This document shows positions 9,203 through 17,063 of a stretch of DNA of 64,000 nucleotides, piece after piece (the first letter of the stretch is position 1; every line of letters begins with the position of its first letter). The stretch is from NCBI RefSeq assembly GCF_000812565.1, contig NZ_JTAM01000010.1, forward strand, positions 1-64,000, given 5' to 3'. The DNA comes from Flammeovirga sp. OC4. Its GTDB lineage: Bacteria > Bacteroidota > Bacteroidia > Cytophagales > Flammeovirgaceae. The translations under genes and the position numbers were made by a program. The notes under the pieces are model-generated. The model had not been told where the DNA came from. It worked only from the letters and a program-made list of their open reading frames with translations, and made no database searches.

Positions 9203-9534
9203 TTGCACTTTCGGTTGTTATTAAAGAGGTAAACACCTCTTTTTGTGTATAGTATTAGATAATTAATCTAAGAAGTCAAATTCTTCAACAAGATCGAAGG
9301 CCATGACTGCTCAAAAATATAAAAAAAATGTTTGAGTGTGTACTTTCTAAGAGTGCTAATTAACAACTCTTTAGTAAACGTCAAATATACACCTAATGAT
9401 GAATATCACAAATAAAATAAATGAAAAATCATTCACAAATAACTTTTTATGTATTAAAGTATCTTTTTTAGTAACTTTTCGTCTTATATAATAGAACATG
9501 TATTAAAGTTTATTAAGCGAATAAGATATAGAGG
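9203..9534. other. Divergent intergenic region between fadD and the J-domain gene
   Basis: 332 bases of AT-rich sequence without an open frame. It holds the fadD promoter (9382-9412, minus strand) and a roughly 180-base fadD leader. No certain promoter was found for the plus-strand dnaJ-like/pspA pair. Confidence 0.6.
9382..9412 (-). promoter_or_regulatory. Bacteroidota-type promoter of fadD
   Basis: On the minus strand TTTG (9412-9409), a 19-base spacer and TATATTTG (9389-9382) match the TTTG-N19-TAnnTTTG consensus exactly. Transcription would begin near 9375, giving a leader of about 170 bases. Confidence 0.75.
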
Positions 9535-9957
9535 ATGTTAGTCGACAGATTTAAGAATATATTAAAAGCAACAATCAACGATCAGATTGAAAAAAATCCT
9601 GTTTTTCAAAATCTCTTTGAAAACGATTTAAATGAAGATTGGAAAAAATATTACGAAGAAATAAAGAATGATAAATACCAATATCAGGAGCAACAACAGC
9701 AGTATCAGAATCATTCACAACAACAATATTCATCTCAGCAAACTCAACAAAAATCAAAAGAAGATGAATATTATAACGCTTTGGAAGTAAAAAAAGGAGA
9801 TGATTTTGCTACGATAAAGAAATCTTACAGAAAATTGGTTAAATTATATCATCCAGATTTGTATGCCGGTGAACCAGCTAAACAAGAAATGGCACAAAAG
9901 GTTACATTACAAATCAATGAAGCGTACAATTACTTTGAAAAAAAATTAAAAAATTAA
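9535..9957 (+). CDS. Small J-domain (DnaJ-like) co-chaperone
   Basis: A 140-residue protein with a charged N-terminal region (about 1-45), a Gln/Tyr/Ser-rich linker (about 48-75) and a C-terminal J domain (about 77-140). The J domain has the required HPD tripeptide in KLYHPDLY, preceded by a basic helix (IKKSYRKLVK). J domains stimulate the ATPase of Hsp70. Having the J domain at the C-terminus and no zinc or substrate domains makes this a class III type. The pspA homologue starts 21 bases after its stop, so the two are probably co-transcribed and may act together at stressed membranes (inference). Confidence 0.88.
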   Translation: MLVDRFKNILKATINDQIEKNPVFQNLFENDLNEDWKKYYEEIKNDKYQYQEQQQQYQNHSQQQYSSQQTQQKSKEDEYYNALEVKKGDDFATIKKSYRKLVKLYHPDLYAGEPAKQEMAQKVTLQINEAYNYFEKKLKN

Positions 9958-9978
9958 TAATAAAATTAGATTATAAAA

Positions 9979-10803
9979 ATGTTTGGATGGTTAAAAAGAC
10001 TTTTTGGAATAGCAGAATCAGAGGCACACTCAGTTTTAGATAAATTAGAAAACCCTATTAAACAAACTGAACAAGGTATTAGAGATTTAAAAAGTGACCT
10101 TTCCAAGTCCATGCAAGGACTTGCAGAAGTAAAAGCACTTTCTATCCGAGAGAAAAAAGAATTTGAATCGAATAGTAGAAATGCCCGTGAATTTGAATCT
10201 AAAGCAGTACTGTTACTCCAAAGAGCACAAAGTGGACAAATTAATGCAGATGAAGCGGACCGTTTGGCGAGTCAGGCTTTAGAAAGAAAACAACAATACG
10301 AGCAAAGAGCAGGTGCTAATCAAAAAAATATTGATAATTACTCCGGTATGCTTTCGAAAATGGAAAGTAATGTTCAAAGTTTAAAATCTCAGATATCTAA
10401 CTGGGAAAATGAATTGAAAACATTAAGAGCTAGAGCAACTGTAAGTGATGCTTCTGCAAAATTAAATAAGCAATTATCAAGTGTTGATTCTTCTACTACA
10501 ATTGCACGATTAGAGAAGATGAAACAAAAAGTTGAAGAGAAAGAAGCATTGGCGGAATCGTATGGTGAAATTGCCGATATTCAAAATAAATCAGTGGATA
10601 GTGAAATCGATCAAGCATTAGGCTTAAGTGGAGGAGCCTCTACAGCTTCTTTGGGTACATCTGATGAGTTGAAAAGGTTAAAAGCGAGTTTAAATCAAAA
10701 TACAGACAATTCGTCTACCAATGATACTTCTTCTTCTAGTTCAGCGAGTGGTGATACTTCAGAATTGGATAAATTAAAAGAGCAATTGAAAAATAAGCAA
10801 TAA
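9979..10803 (+). CDS. PspA/IM30 (Vipp1-like) membrane-remodelling protein
   Basis: A 274-residue, mostly coiled-coil protein of the PspA/IM30 family, which forms ESCRT-III-like oligomers on stressed inner membranes. The start MFGWLKRLFGIAESEAHSVL is the amphipathic helix 0 and the beginning of helix 1 (usual wording FxRxxDxIxAxxxxxLdkxEdP, here LDKLENPIKQTEQGIRDL). Long helices run to about residue 215. A Ser/Thr/Asn/Gly-rich linker (about 218-255) and a short charged end helix follow. It is the second gene after the J-domain protein and ends at a strong terminator. No PspBC or PspF partners are nearby. Confidence 0.88.
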   Translation: MFGWLKRLFGIAESEAHSVLDKLENPIKQTEQGIRDLKSDLSKSMQGLAEVKALSIREKKEFESNSRNAREFESKAVLLLQRAQSGQINADEADRLASQALERKQQYEQRAGANQKNIDNYSGMLSKMESNVQSLKSQISNWENELKTLRARATVSDASAKLNKQLSSVDSSTTIARLEKMKQKVEEKEALAESYGEIADIQNKSVDSEIDQALGLSGGASTASLGTSDELKRLKASLNQNTDNSSTNDTSSSSSASGDTSELDKLKEQLKNKQ

Positions 10804-10825
10804 TCGCTTTTAAGATAAATACTTT

Positions 10826-10859
10826 AATAGGGCAATATACTTCGGTGTATTGTCCTATT
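10826..10859 (+). terminator. Terminator of the J-domain/pspA unit
   Basis: AATAGGGCAATATAC, a TTCG tetraloop and GTGTATTGTCCTATT form a 15-bp stem with two G-T pairs, running into seven T residues, 23 bases after the pspA-like stop. Confidence 0.92.
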
Positions 10860-10989
10860 TTTTTACCCTTTCTATACTAAAAAAGAAAGTGAATGTTGTA
10901 TTATTCCAACATGTTCAAATTATTATGTTAATGCCCTGCACTTATTTATTGTGAATAATGTTGTAAAAACGGAACAACCAACCCCTTTT

Positions 10990-11517
10990 ATGCAACGACT
11001 CTTATTTTTACTGTTTTTAATTAACACTTTTCACTTTATGAATGCACAGCATCATGTTGTCGTTTCGGATATACATGAGGCTTACGACTACTATCAGTCG
11101 TCTCACGAAGGTGCAAACACAGCTTTACACTTTATTGGCGAATGCTTTGACTGTCACACTGTTGAATGTATTAAAGAAAACGTAGTTTTTGCAAAGCAAG
11201 AAGCCGAAGAAGCTATGAAAAATGCCCATTATGCAAAGGATGAATCCCATAGTGCACGGGCACAAGCTGAGGATATTTGCACTCATGCCAAAGATAAAGC
11301 CGACGATGCTCATGGTTCTTTCCAAGACGCAAAGGTGATCTTTGATATCGCTACCACAACCCTAACAAATGTGGATTATGCCGATGATATGAATGAAATG
11401 CATTCTCATCTTACTATTGCTATTGATCATATTCATGATGCCATTACACATTTAAATAACGGTGTTGATGGATTGAACAATGCTTTAGGACATATTGAAT
11501 ATTGTAAGAACCGTTAA
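10990..11517 (+). CDS. Secreted His-rich helical protein with a CxxCH motif
   Basis: A 175-residue protein of unknown function. The frame is open from 10951 (GTG), but the ATG at 10990 starts a proper signal peptide (MQRLLFLLFLINTFHFMNAQ). The mature part is helical with Ala, Asp, Glu and many His residues (for example HYAKDESHSARAQAED and MHSHLTIAIDHIHDAITHL). Near its start the segment GECFDCHTVEC contains CxxCH, the covalent c-type haem signature, with a further Cys nearby and one near the end (IEYCKNR). No known cytochrome fold is seen, so metal binding or disulphides are equally possible. It has its own terminator and lies 186 bases after the pspA-like gene. Confidence 0.65.
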   Translation: MQRLLFLLFLINTFHFMNAQHHVVVSDIHEAYDYYQSSHEGANTALHFIGECFDCHTVECIKENVVFAKQEAEEAMKNAHYAKDESHSARAQAEDICTHAKDKADDAHGSFQDAKVIFDIATTTLTNVDYADDMNEMHSHLTIAIDHIHDAITHLNNGVDGLNNALGHIEYCKNR

Positions 11518-11563
11518 TAGGGCTTCAAAGAACAGCACCTTTATTTATTTTTCATTTATAAAA

Positions 11564-11591
11564 AATGCCTCAACGTTTCCGCTGAGGCATT
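11564..11591 (+). terminator. Terminator of the CxxCH protein gene
   Basis: AATGCCTCA, a 10-base loop and TGAGGCATT form a perfect 9-bp stem followed by GTCTTTTTA, 46 bases after the stop codon. Confidence 0.8.
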
Positions 11592-11606
11592 GTCTTTTTA
11601 TAAGTA

Positions 11607-11765
11607 GGTACCAAGACAAAATTATTTAATACTAATTCTATTTATTGTTTTGCGATTACTTCCTTCAAAAAACTTTCAATAGAACCACTATTCATACGTT
11701 TTTTAGCGTTGTACTCACAAAAAATAAATTAGAATTAACTATGATTTATTTTTGACTTGGTACTT
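11607..11765. repeat. Copy 2 of the MITE-like repeat, most complete
   Basis: A roughly 159-bp element with imperfect terminal inverted repeats. The left end starts GGTACCAAGACAAAATTATT and ends TACTAATTCTA. The right end read inverted starts AAGTACCAAGTCAAAAATAA and ends GTTAATTCTAA. Its core (11672-11735) is nearly identical to 62-125. On the minus strand the core reads as EYNAKKRMNSGSIESF and runs to a stop eight codons later, so it may be a fragment of a mobile-element gene. It sits between the terminator of the CxxCH gene and the cysE stop. Confidence 0.75.
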
Positions 11766-11777
11766 ATTTTTAGTTTC

Positions 11778-12605
11778 CTATATTTTTTTCTTTCTAACAC
11801 TTACTGTACTCTGGTTATACACTGTTGAGTTAGGTTCAACGCTTTCGGTCAACCAAACATTTCCACCAATAATCGAATTCTCTCCAATTACTGTTTCTCC
11901 ACCCAAAATAGTGGTACCTGAGTAAATGATAACGTTATCTTGGATTGTAGGGTGTCTTTTCATGGTAGCTAAATCCTTGCTCACACTCAAAGCACCTAAA
12001 GTAACACCTTGGTAAAGTTTTACATAGTTTCCGATATTGGTAGTCTCTCCGACTACAATTCCGGTACCATGATCAATGCAAAAGTATTCTCCAATTGATG
12101 CTCCCGGATGAATATCAATACCCGTTTTACTATGAGCATATTCTGAAAACAAACGCGGAACAATGGGTACTTCACATTTATATAGTTGATGTGACAGGCG
12201 GTACACAAAAACAGCAAAAAAGCCAGGATAAGCTAATATTACTTCTTCGATGTGATTTGCCGCTGGGTCTCCGTCATAAATGGCTTGAGCATCTTTCAAT
12301 AACTTGGAGTGCACCATAGGTAGACATTCAAAGAAACGTTCTGCAGCACTACTACACCCTACCTCAAACTGATCACGGATGGGTAAGAATAGTTCTTGTA
12401 ACTTTCCTTTTAATCGGATCAATGCCAATTCTGCAGCATAATGTCCTTGTTCTACTCCTGAAACTACAGGAAACAAAAACTCAAACATATCATCTATAAA
12501 TTCTTCCGCTTTCTGTTTTGAAGGCATCTGAAACATACATTTGTTTGAATTTATTTGTGCGATTATATCTTTCTCCACGTTTTTTACTTTACTTTCCATA
12601 ACCAT
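11778..12605 (-). CDS. cysE: Serine O-acetyltransferase
   Basis: A 275-residue serine acetyltransferase making O-acetylserine from serine and acetyl-CoA, the committed step of cysteine synthesis. A helical N-terminal region (1 to about 155) precedes the left-handed beta-helix of hexapeptide repeats with DIHPGASIGEYFCIDHGTGI, VVGETTNIGNYVKLYQGVTL and the KRHPTIQDNVIIYSGTTILG loop; the active-site His lies in DHGTG. It is of the longer EpsC/SatA form common in Bacteroidota. A single-gene unit. A -7-like box TACATTTG lies on the minus strand at 12695-12702 without a good -33 box. Confidence 0.93.
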   Translation of the reverse strand: MVMESKVKNVEKDIIAQINSNKCMFQMPSKQKAEEFIDDMFEFLFPVVSGVEQGHYAAELALIRLKGKLQELFLPIRDQFEVGCSSAAERFFECLPMVHSKLLKDAQAIYDGDPAANHIEEVILAYPGFFAVFVYRLSHQLYKCEVPIVPRLFSEYAHSKTGIDIHPGASIGEYFCIDHGTGIVVGETTNIGNYVKLYQGVTLGALSVSKDLATMKRHPTIQDNVIIYSGTTILGGETVIGENSIIGGNVWLTESVEPNSTVYNQSTVSVRKKKI

Positions 12606-12781
12606 ATATTGGTGATTACTCCTTAATAAAGGTACTTAGAGCATTTTGGGATTAATAATTTATGAACGAAAATTATACATTTCGGGTTGTTATTCAAATG
12701 TAAATGAGGTTTTAAATCTATTATTGTTCATAAATCTTATTTTTTCTATTCTTTCCCCCTTCTTAGTACTTAAAAACAAAA

Positions 12782-12807
12782 AAAGTAGAAACTTTCATTT
12801 CTACTTT
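12782..12807 (-). terminator. Terminator of the acyltransferase gene
   Basis: On the minus strand AAAGTAGAAA, a 6-base loop and TTTCTACTTT form a perfect stem followed by several T residues, 20 bases after the stop at 12828. Confidence 0.82.
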
Positions 12808-12827
12808 AATTTATCTTTTCCTTTTGA

Positions 12828-13418
12828 CTAAGCAAACCTCTTGTCGTAGGTAAATAACTCTGGGAATTTCGGCCCTGGATTATGTTTCTTATAGACAGAA
12901 ATAATGTATTTCATATCTTCTTCATAATTTCCTGTTGGATAAAAAGCCTCATAAACACCTGCCGTTTTTTTATCATAATCTAAATAAGCCAAAACGATAG
13001 GCACTTTAGCTGTAGTAGCAACATAATAAAAACCTGATTTCCATTCTTCTCTCAATGACCTTGAACCTTCTGGAGGAATTACCAACGAAAGTTCTTCTTT
13101 TTGTTGAAATAAATTAGCCATTGCTTCCACCATACTCAACTTTGTTTTTCTTTCGCCTTGAGGTCTTCTATCAATACCAATCGCCCCCATAGGTTTAAGT
13201 GCTATACTCAGTGGAAATCTAATCCATTCTCTTTTGATAGCAAACCTTAATTTCACTCCAATTTTTAACATAGCGGCTACCATATATACAGCATCCCAAT
13301 TAGAAGTGTGAGGAGTAGCTAGAAAAACACTCTTTTTTAAATCATTTTGATCGATATGATCGATACTTAATGACCAACCATTCCACTTGAATAATAAACG
13401 AAAAATAAATCGTATCAT
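12828..13418 (-). CDS. Lysophospholipid/1-acylglycerol-phosphate acyltransferase family protein
   Basis: A 196-residue member of the PlsC-like acyltransferase family. The catalytic HxxxxD box is HTSNWD (His37, Asp42), and the glycerol-phosphate-binding block is VIPPEGSRS near residue 115, in place of the more usual FPEGTRS. A single hydrophobic N-terminal helix with basic residues (MIRFIFRLLFKWNGW) would attach it to the inner membrane. It is shorter than PlsC (about 240) and closer to the small acyltransferases often misnamed glycerol acyltransferases in Bacteroidota. The acceptor lipid is not determinable here. Monocistronic. Confidence 0.82.
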   Translation of the reverse strand: MIRFIFRLLFKWNGWSLSIDHIDQNDLKKSVFLATPHTSNWDAVYMVAAMLKIGVKLRFAIKREWIRFPLSIALKPMGAIGIDRRPQGERKTKLSMVEAMANLFQQKEELSLVIPPEGSRSLREEWKSGFYYVATTAKVPIVLAYLDYDKKTAGVYEAFYPTGNYEEDMKYIISVYKKHNPGPKFPELFTYDKRFA

Positions 13419-13557
13419 ACTTTGTTCCTTTTCTTGAAAGGATATATAGGTTATATTTTAATTGAAAGACATTAAAAATTCGTTTATATAAGACGGTTTA
13501 ATAAGGTAGTTTGTGACAAAAGCATCATTTTTTTTACTAAATCAATGTTAATATAAA

Positions 13558-13594
13558 ATGCTCAGCTATTAAAAGTACTTCAATAACTGAGCAT
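13558..13594 (-). terminator. Terminator-like hairpin after tcdA
   Basis: ATGCTCAGCTATT and AATAACTGAGCAT form a 13-base stem with one mismatch around an 11-base loop, 53 bases after the tcdA stop. The minus-strand 3' side reads TTTTATATT, a weak T-run. Confidence 0.65.
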
Positions 13595-13646
13595 CAATAT
13601 ATAAATTCAGAAGTAGTGCAAGATATCTTTATAAGACAACCTCTGT

Positions 13647-14366
13647 CTATTTCAACAAATCTCTAATAGCCACTGAAGCCACTGTCAAACCAAATACGGC
13701 AGGCATATAGGAAATTGTTCCAATTGTAGAAGCCTTATGTTTTACACCTTCTACGGTCACCACTTTATTTTTGTCAATCAATTCAGAAGAGAATACACAT
13801 TTGATTTTTCTTCTAAAAGATTTCTTTGGAATACGCTTTCTTACTTGTTTTGCTAGAAGACAGTTGTAAGTATCTTTAAGTCTTCCAACTTTTGTTTGAG
13901 AGGGATCCATTCTTCCACCGGCACCCATAGAACTGATCACTTTGATCTTTTTCTCCATACAAGCAGATAATAATGCCACTTTAGGAGAAAGTGTGTCAAT
14001 ACATTCTACCACATAGTCATAATCATATTCTTCAAGAAGCTGATGAATTGCTGCTTCATCCTCCAAATATGTTTCTTTAATATCTAATACCACATCAGGA
14101 TTAATGTCTTTAATTCTATCACCAATCACTGAGGCTTTAGGTTGGGCCGTTGTACTAATCAATGCCGCAATTTGACGGTTTCTATTACTTTCATCTACAA
14201 CATCTCCATCTACAATTGTAATCTTGCCCACTCCTGCCCTTGCAATAGCTTCTGCCGCAAAACCTCCAACACCACCTACTCCAACGATAAGTACGTGTTT
14301 ACTTCCTAATTTTTGAATGCCATCTTGACCAATTAATAACTCCGTTCTTTCTTGCCAGTGTCCCAT
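13647..14366 (-). CDS. tcdA: tRNA threonylcarbamoyladenosine dehydratase (CsdL/TcdA type)
   Basis: A 239-residue E1-like (ThiF family) enzyme that cyclises t6A37 of ANN-decoding tRNAs to ct6A using ATP. The nucleotide-binding loop is IVGVGGVGGFAAEA (28-41), followed by ITIVDGDVVDESNRNRQ with the conserved Asp and Arg residues. The substrate-region block CIDTLSPKVALLSACMEK and the SSMGAGGRMDPS motif are specific to the TcdA/YgdL group, as is the GTISYMPAVFG end. Length is typical. The TatD-type gene upstream ends 37 bases before this start, so they may form a pair. A -7-like box TAGATTTG lies at 14399-14406. Confidence 0.9.
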   Translation of the reverse strand: MGHWQERTELLIGQDGIQKLGSKHVLIVGVGGVGGFAAEAIARAGVGKITIVDGDVVDESNRNRQIAALISTTAQPKASVIGDRIKDINPDVVLDIKETYLEDEAAIHQLLEEYDYDYVVECIDTLSPKVALLSACMEKKIKVISSMGAGGRMDPSQTKVGRLKDTYNCLLAKQVRKRIPKKSFRRKIKCVFSSELIDKNKVVTVEGVKHKASTIGTISYMPAVFGLTVASVAIRDLLK

Positions 14367-14403
14367 CTTCTTTGAATGTAAATTTTAAAAATCGACTGCA
14401 AAT

Positions 14404-15066
14404 CTAAAGAAGATCATTTATTTTGGGAAATAAGTTTTTAGCTATTTGTAATTTTTCTTCCACTACTTCATTTAAATTCTTTCCATAAAGCAAGGCTCCT
14501 TTTTGATAAACATCCTCTATTTTAAGGTCGTGAACATCATCCGTTTCAAATAAATGAAACTGAGAAGGAGTCTCTTGTATGACTTGATGAAGTTTGGGCC
14601 TTTGCTGCAAAATTCCTTTTCCAAAGGATAAAAAACATCCTTTATCTATTACCTGACGGGCAATTTGTAGGTTTCCCATAAACCCGTGAAAGATCCATGG
14701 CATTTTAGGTTTCATTTCCTTTCTTAATTGAAGAACATCTGAGTAAGCCCTAACACAATGAATAATCATTGGTTTTTGATAATACTCGGCAATATCAATA
14801 TGTTTTTTGAAAATCACTTTTTGTTCTTCCAACGGAAATGCAATAACTCTATCCAACCCTGTTTCTCCGATAGCAGATAAATTATCAGCCTGCTCCTCCA
14901 ATTTCAAAAAGCAAGAAGTCAGTTCTACTTTATCTAAATGCCAAGGGTGTATTCCTGCACTGACCAAATTTTCACTATTGGAAAAATCATCTTGAATAAA
15001 TTGATTCACCAATTCCAATCTATTACTTGTTGGATGGTGAGTGTGTGAGTTGAAATATTGATGCAT
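14404..15066 (-). CDS. TatD-family metal-dependent hydrolase, short form
   Basis: A 220-residue TIM-barrel hydrolase of the TatD group, probably a DNase or exonuclease. The metal-site motifs appear in order: NSHTHH near the start, GIHPWHL, AIGETGLD, MIIHCVRA, IFHGFMGN and LFETDD. TatD proteins are usually 255-265 residues, so this is a short Bacteroidota variant, and the usual ETDxP is FETDDV. The start codon at 15066 lies just after the terminator of the upstream PfkB kinase gene. Tight spacing to tcdA (37 bases) suggests a common transcript. Confidence 0.85.
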   Translation of the reverse strand: MHQYFNSHTHHPTSNRLELVNQFIQDDFSNSENLVSAGIHPWHLDKVELTSCFLKLEEQADNLSAIGETGLDRVIAFPLEEQKVIFKKHIDIAEYYQKPMIIHCVRAYSDVLQLRKEMKPKMPWIFHGFMGNLQIARQVIDKGCFLSFGKGILQQRPKLHQVIQETPSQFHLFETDDVHDLKIEDVYQKGALLYGKNLNEVVEEKLQIAKNLFPKINDLL

Positions 15067-15071
15067 AAAAA

Positions 15072-15108
15072 AACTTCTCTACTTTATTCAAAAATAAGCA
15101 GAGAAGTT
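15072..15108 (-). terminator. Terminator of the PfkB kinase, abutting tatD
   Basis: On the minus strand AACTTCTCT and AGAGAAGTT close a long hairpin with an inner stem, followed by seven T residues. The T-run ends 3 bases before the tatD-like ATG at 15066. Confidence 0.85.
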
Positions 15109-15135
15109 TAGTTTCAACAATTGATTCCTTTCTAA

Positions 15136-16056
15136 TTAGAAAGTCATATCAAATGAAGTTAATTTATGGAATTCCTGAACACGTGCTTCTAAATCTTTTT
15201 CAGTGATTTCTAATAAACGCTCAGTACCAAATTTTTCAACACAGAAAGAAGCCATTGCTGAACCGTAGATCACAGCTTTCTTCATATTCTCAAAAGAGAT
15301 ATCATCTGTTTTTGCTAAATAACCGATAAATCCACCTGCGAATGTATCACCTGCTCCTGTTGGGTCAAATACTTCTTCCAATGGTAAAGCGGGAGCTGAG
15401 AAAATTTGGTCTTCATGGAATAATAAAGCACCGTGCTCACCTTTTTTGATGATTAAGTACTTAGGTCCCATTGCCATGATTTTCTTCGCTGCTTTTCTCA
15501 ATGAATACTCTCCTGATAATTGACGAGCTTCCTCATCGTTTACAGAAAGAACATCTACCATTGAGATCGTTTTTGCAAGGTCTTCCATTGCAATGTCCAT
15601 CCAGAAGTTCATTGTGTCCATTACAACTAACTTTGGACGATCTGTCATACGCTCAATAACTGTACTTTGAACTTGTGGAGAAAGGTTACCCAACATCACG
15701 TATTCTGTTCCTTGGTAACTTTCTGGAACGATAGGATCGAAGTGTTCTAAAACATTTAGCTCCGTTACTAACGTATCTCTTGAGTTCATATCATTGTGAT
15801 ATTTCCCTGCCCAGAAAAATGTCTTTTCACCTTCTTTGATTTGAAGACCTTCTGTATCAACACCTTGATCTTGTAAAGTTTTGATGTATTCTTGAGGGAA
15901 GTCATCACCAACGACTGCTACTACTCTAACAGGTTTTACAAAGAATGAAGATGAGATAGAGATATATGTACCTGCTCCTCCAATGATTTTATCAGTCTTG
16001 CCAAATGGTGTTTCAATTGCATCAAAAGCAACTGAACCTACAGTTAATAAACTCAT
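15136..16056 (-). CDS. PfkB-family sugar/nucleoside kinase
   Basis: A 306-residue ribokinase-fold kinase. The N-terminal region has the substrate-side glycine pair (KIIGGAGTYISIS). The C-terminal signature DPTGAGDTFAGGF carries the anion hole and catalytic base Asp237, and SVNDEEARQLSG is the phosphate-binding NDxE motif. The family phosphorylates ribose, fructose-6-phosphate, adenosine and similar compounds; the exact substrate cannot be read, although the overall wording resembles proteins labelled sugar kinase in Cytophagales. It has its own terminator and a -7-like box 88-95 bases upstream. Confidence 0.88.
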   Translation of the reverse strand: MSLLTVGSVAFDAIETPFGKTDKIIGGAGTYISISSSFFVKPVRVVAVVGDDFPQEYIKTLQDQGVDTEGLQIKEGEKTFFWAGKYHNDMNSRDTLVTELNVLEHFDPIVPESYQGTEYVMLGNLSPQVQSTVIERMTDRPKLVVMDTMNFWMDIAMEDLAKTISMVDVLSVNDEEARQLSGEYSLRKAAKKIMAMGPKYLIIKKGEHGALLFHEDQIFSAPALPLEEVFDPTGAGDTFAGGFIGYLAKTDDISFENMKKAVIYGSAMASFCVEKFGTERLLEITEKDLEARVQEFHKLTSFDMTF

Positions 16057-16143
16057 AAGTTTAATTTTATTACTTTATGTGTACCAAGTCATCGTTTCAT
16101 AAAACAAGGCGACTTAGAACTTAATTTCTAAATATTAGGAGCA

Positions 16144-16151
16144 CAAAAGTA
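16144..16151 (-). promoter_or_regulatory. Possible -7 box of the PfkB kinase gene
   Basis: Minus-strand TACTTTTG fits TAnnTTTG, but no TTTG is found 19 bases upstream. The gene-free stretch from 16057 to 16349 (293 bases) also contains GTACCAAGTC at 16082, resembling the end of the GTACCAAG repeat family. Confidence 0.4.
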
Positions 16152-16349
16152 AAAAAATCTGAATGGAAATCCCTCATCCTATAAATTATCATTAAGATAA
16201 TTACAAAATAAATTAAAACAACATGGGATAGGATTCCTTAAGGTAAGGTGATAATTACTGAAGAAATAAATGTCACACTTCAATGGTAAAGAACTATTTC
16301 AACTGATTATAGAATTACAAATCCTCTATAAAATAAATAAAATGTACGC

Positions 16350-16718
16350 CTAGTTAAAACTAGGGGCAATCTCTGTTTCACATTGGTGACTCAGACCTAA
16401 AACGTATTCTTTTATAGTAGCTAAATGATCTTCTGCTTCTCTATCGGTCTCAATACCATTATCTGTCAACACATAGTAGATTACAAGGCAGTTATAGTTA
16501 TCATCTATAAAATCTACCGTTTCTGTGCTTGTTGATAGTATAGTTTCACAATCAGATTCACTTACTGCTCTGTTAAGAACCTCTTCAAATTCTCTAACCC
16601 TATTGGATACTCCTTCATTGTCACATACTGTCAGTGATGATTCTTCTTCTTGACTACAAGAGTGCAAAAAGCAGCAAATACACAACAATGTTAGTAAATT
16701 GATAATATATCTTGTCAT
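16350..16718 (-). CDS. Small lipoprotein of unknown function
   Basis: A 122-residue lipoprotein. The signal peptide MTRYIINLLTLLCICCFLHS is followed by the lipobox cysteine Cys21 and an acidic SQEEESS spacer. The mature domain is acidic with three further cysteines (TVCDNEG, SDCETI, NYNCLV) plus one near the end (HQCETE), suggesting two disulphides. No family is recognised. The gene stands alone, divergent from the META-domain lipoprotein on the other side of a 345-base gap. Confidence 0.75.
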   Translation of the reverse strand: MTRYIINLLTLLCICCFLHSCSQEEESSLTVCDNEGVSNRVREFEEVLNRAVSESDCETILSTSTETVDFIDDNYNCLVIYYVLTDNGIETDREAEDHLATIKEYVLGLSHQCETEIAPSFN

Positions 16719-17063
16719 AATACTTTGATTCTTCTACTATAACGACAAATAAAAAAATACTTAGAACAAAAATTTAGAATTAATTAAGAGGGATAAAAAC
16801 CACTCTAAATATTCTATTGATTATTGAACGTTATTGTTTCTGTCAAACTTTAAGTCGAATAGAACCGCTTCTTTTTTTAAAAATAAATACCTAATCTTTT
16901 TTCTATTATGGTCTAATCGTTATTTCTTTTAACTATTTTTAATCTCAAATAACTGACTGGTTTACAGTATATTTAAAAAGTAATGTCTAAATAAATGATT
17001 TTAAAAAAAACTCAAACGTATTTGTATCGTTTAGTTTTACTCAACATAACTACATTAAATAAC
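16719..17063. other. Divergent intergenic region, nothing certain
   Basis: 345 bases of very AT-rich sequence between two divergent lipoprotein genes. An open frame extends into it from 16995, but those codons lie before the lipoprotein signal peptide. No convincing promoter, RNA or repeat was found. Confidence 0.5.

Noticed and set aside
12646-12831. Plus-strand open frame of 61 residues
   Set aside because: It lies in an AT-rich gap over a terminator stem, and its composition is random with no homology features.
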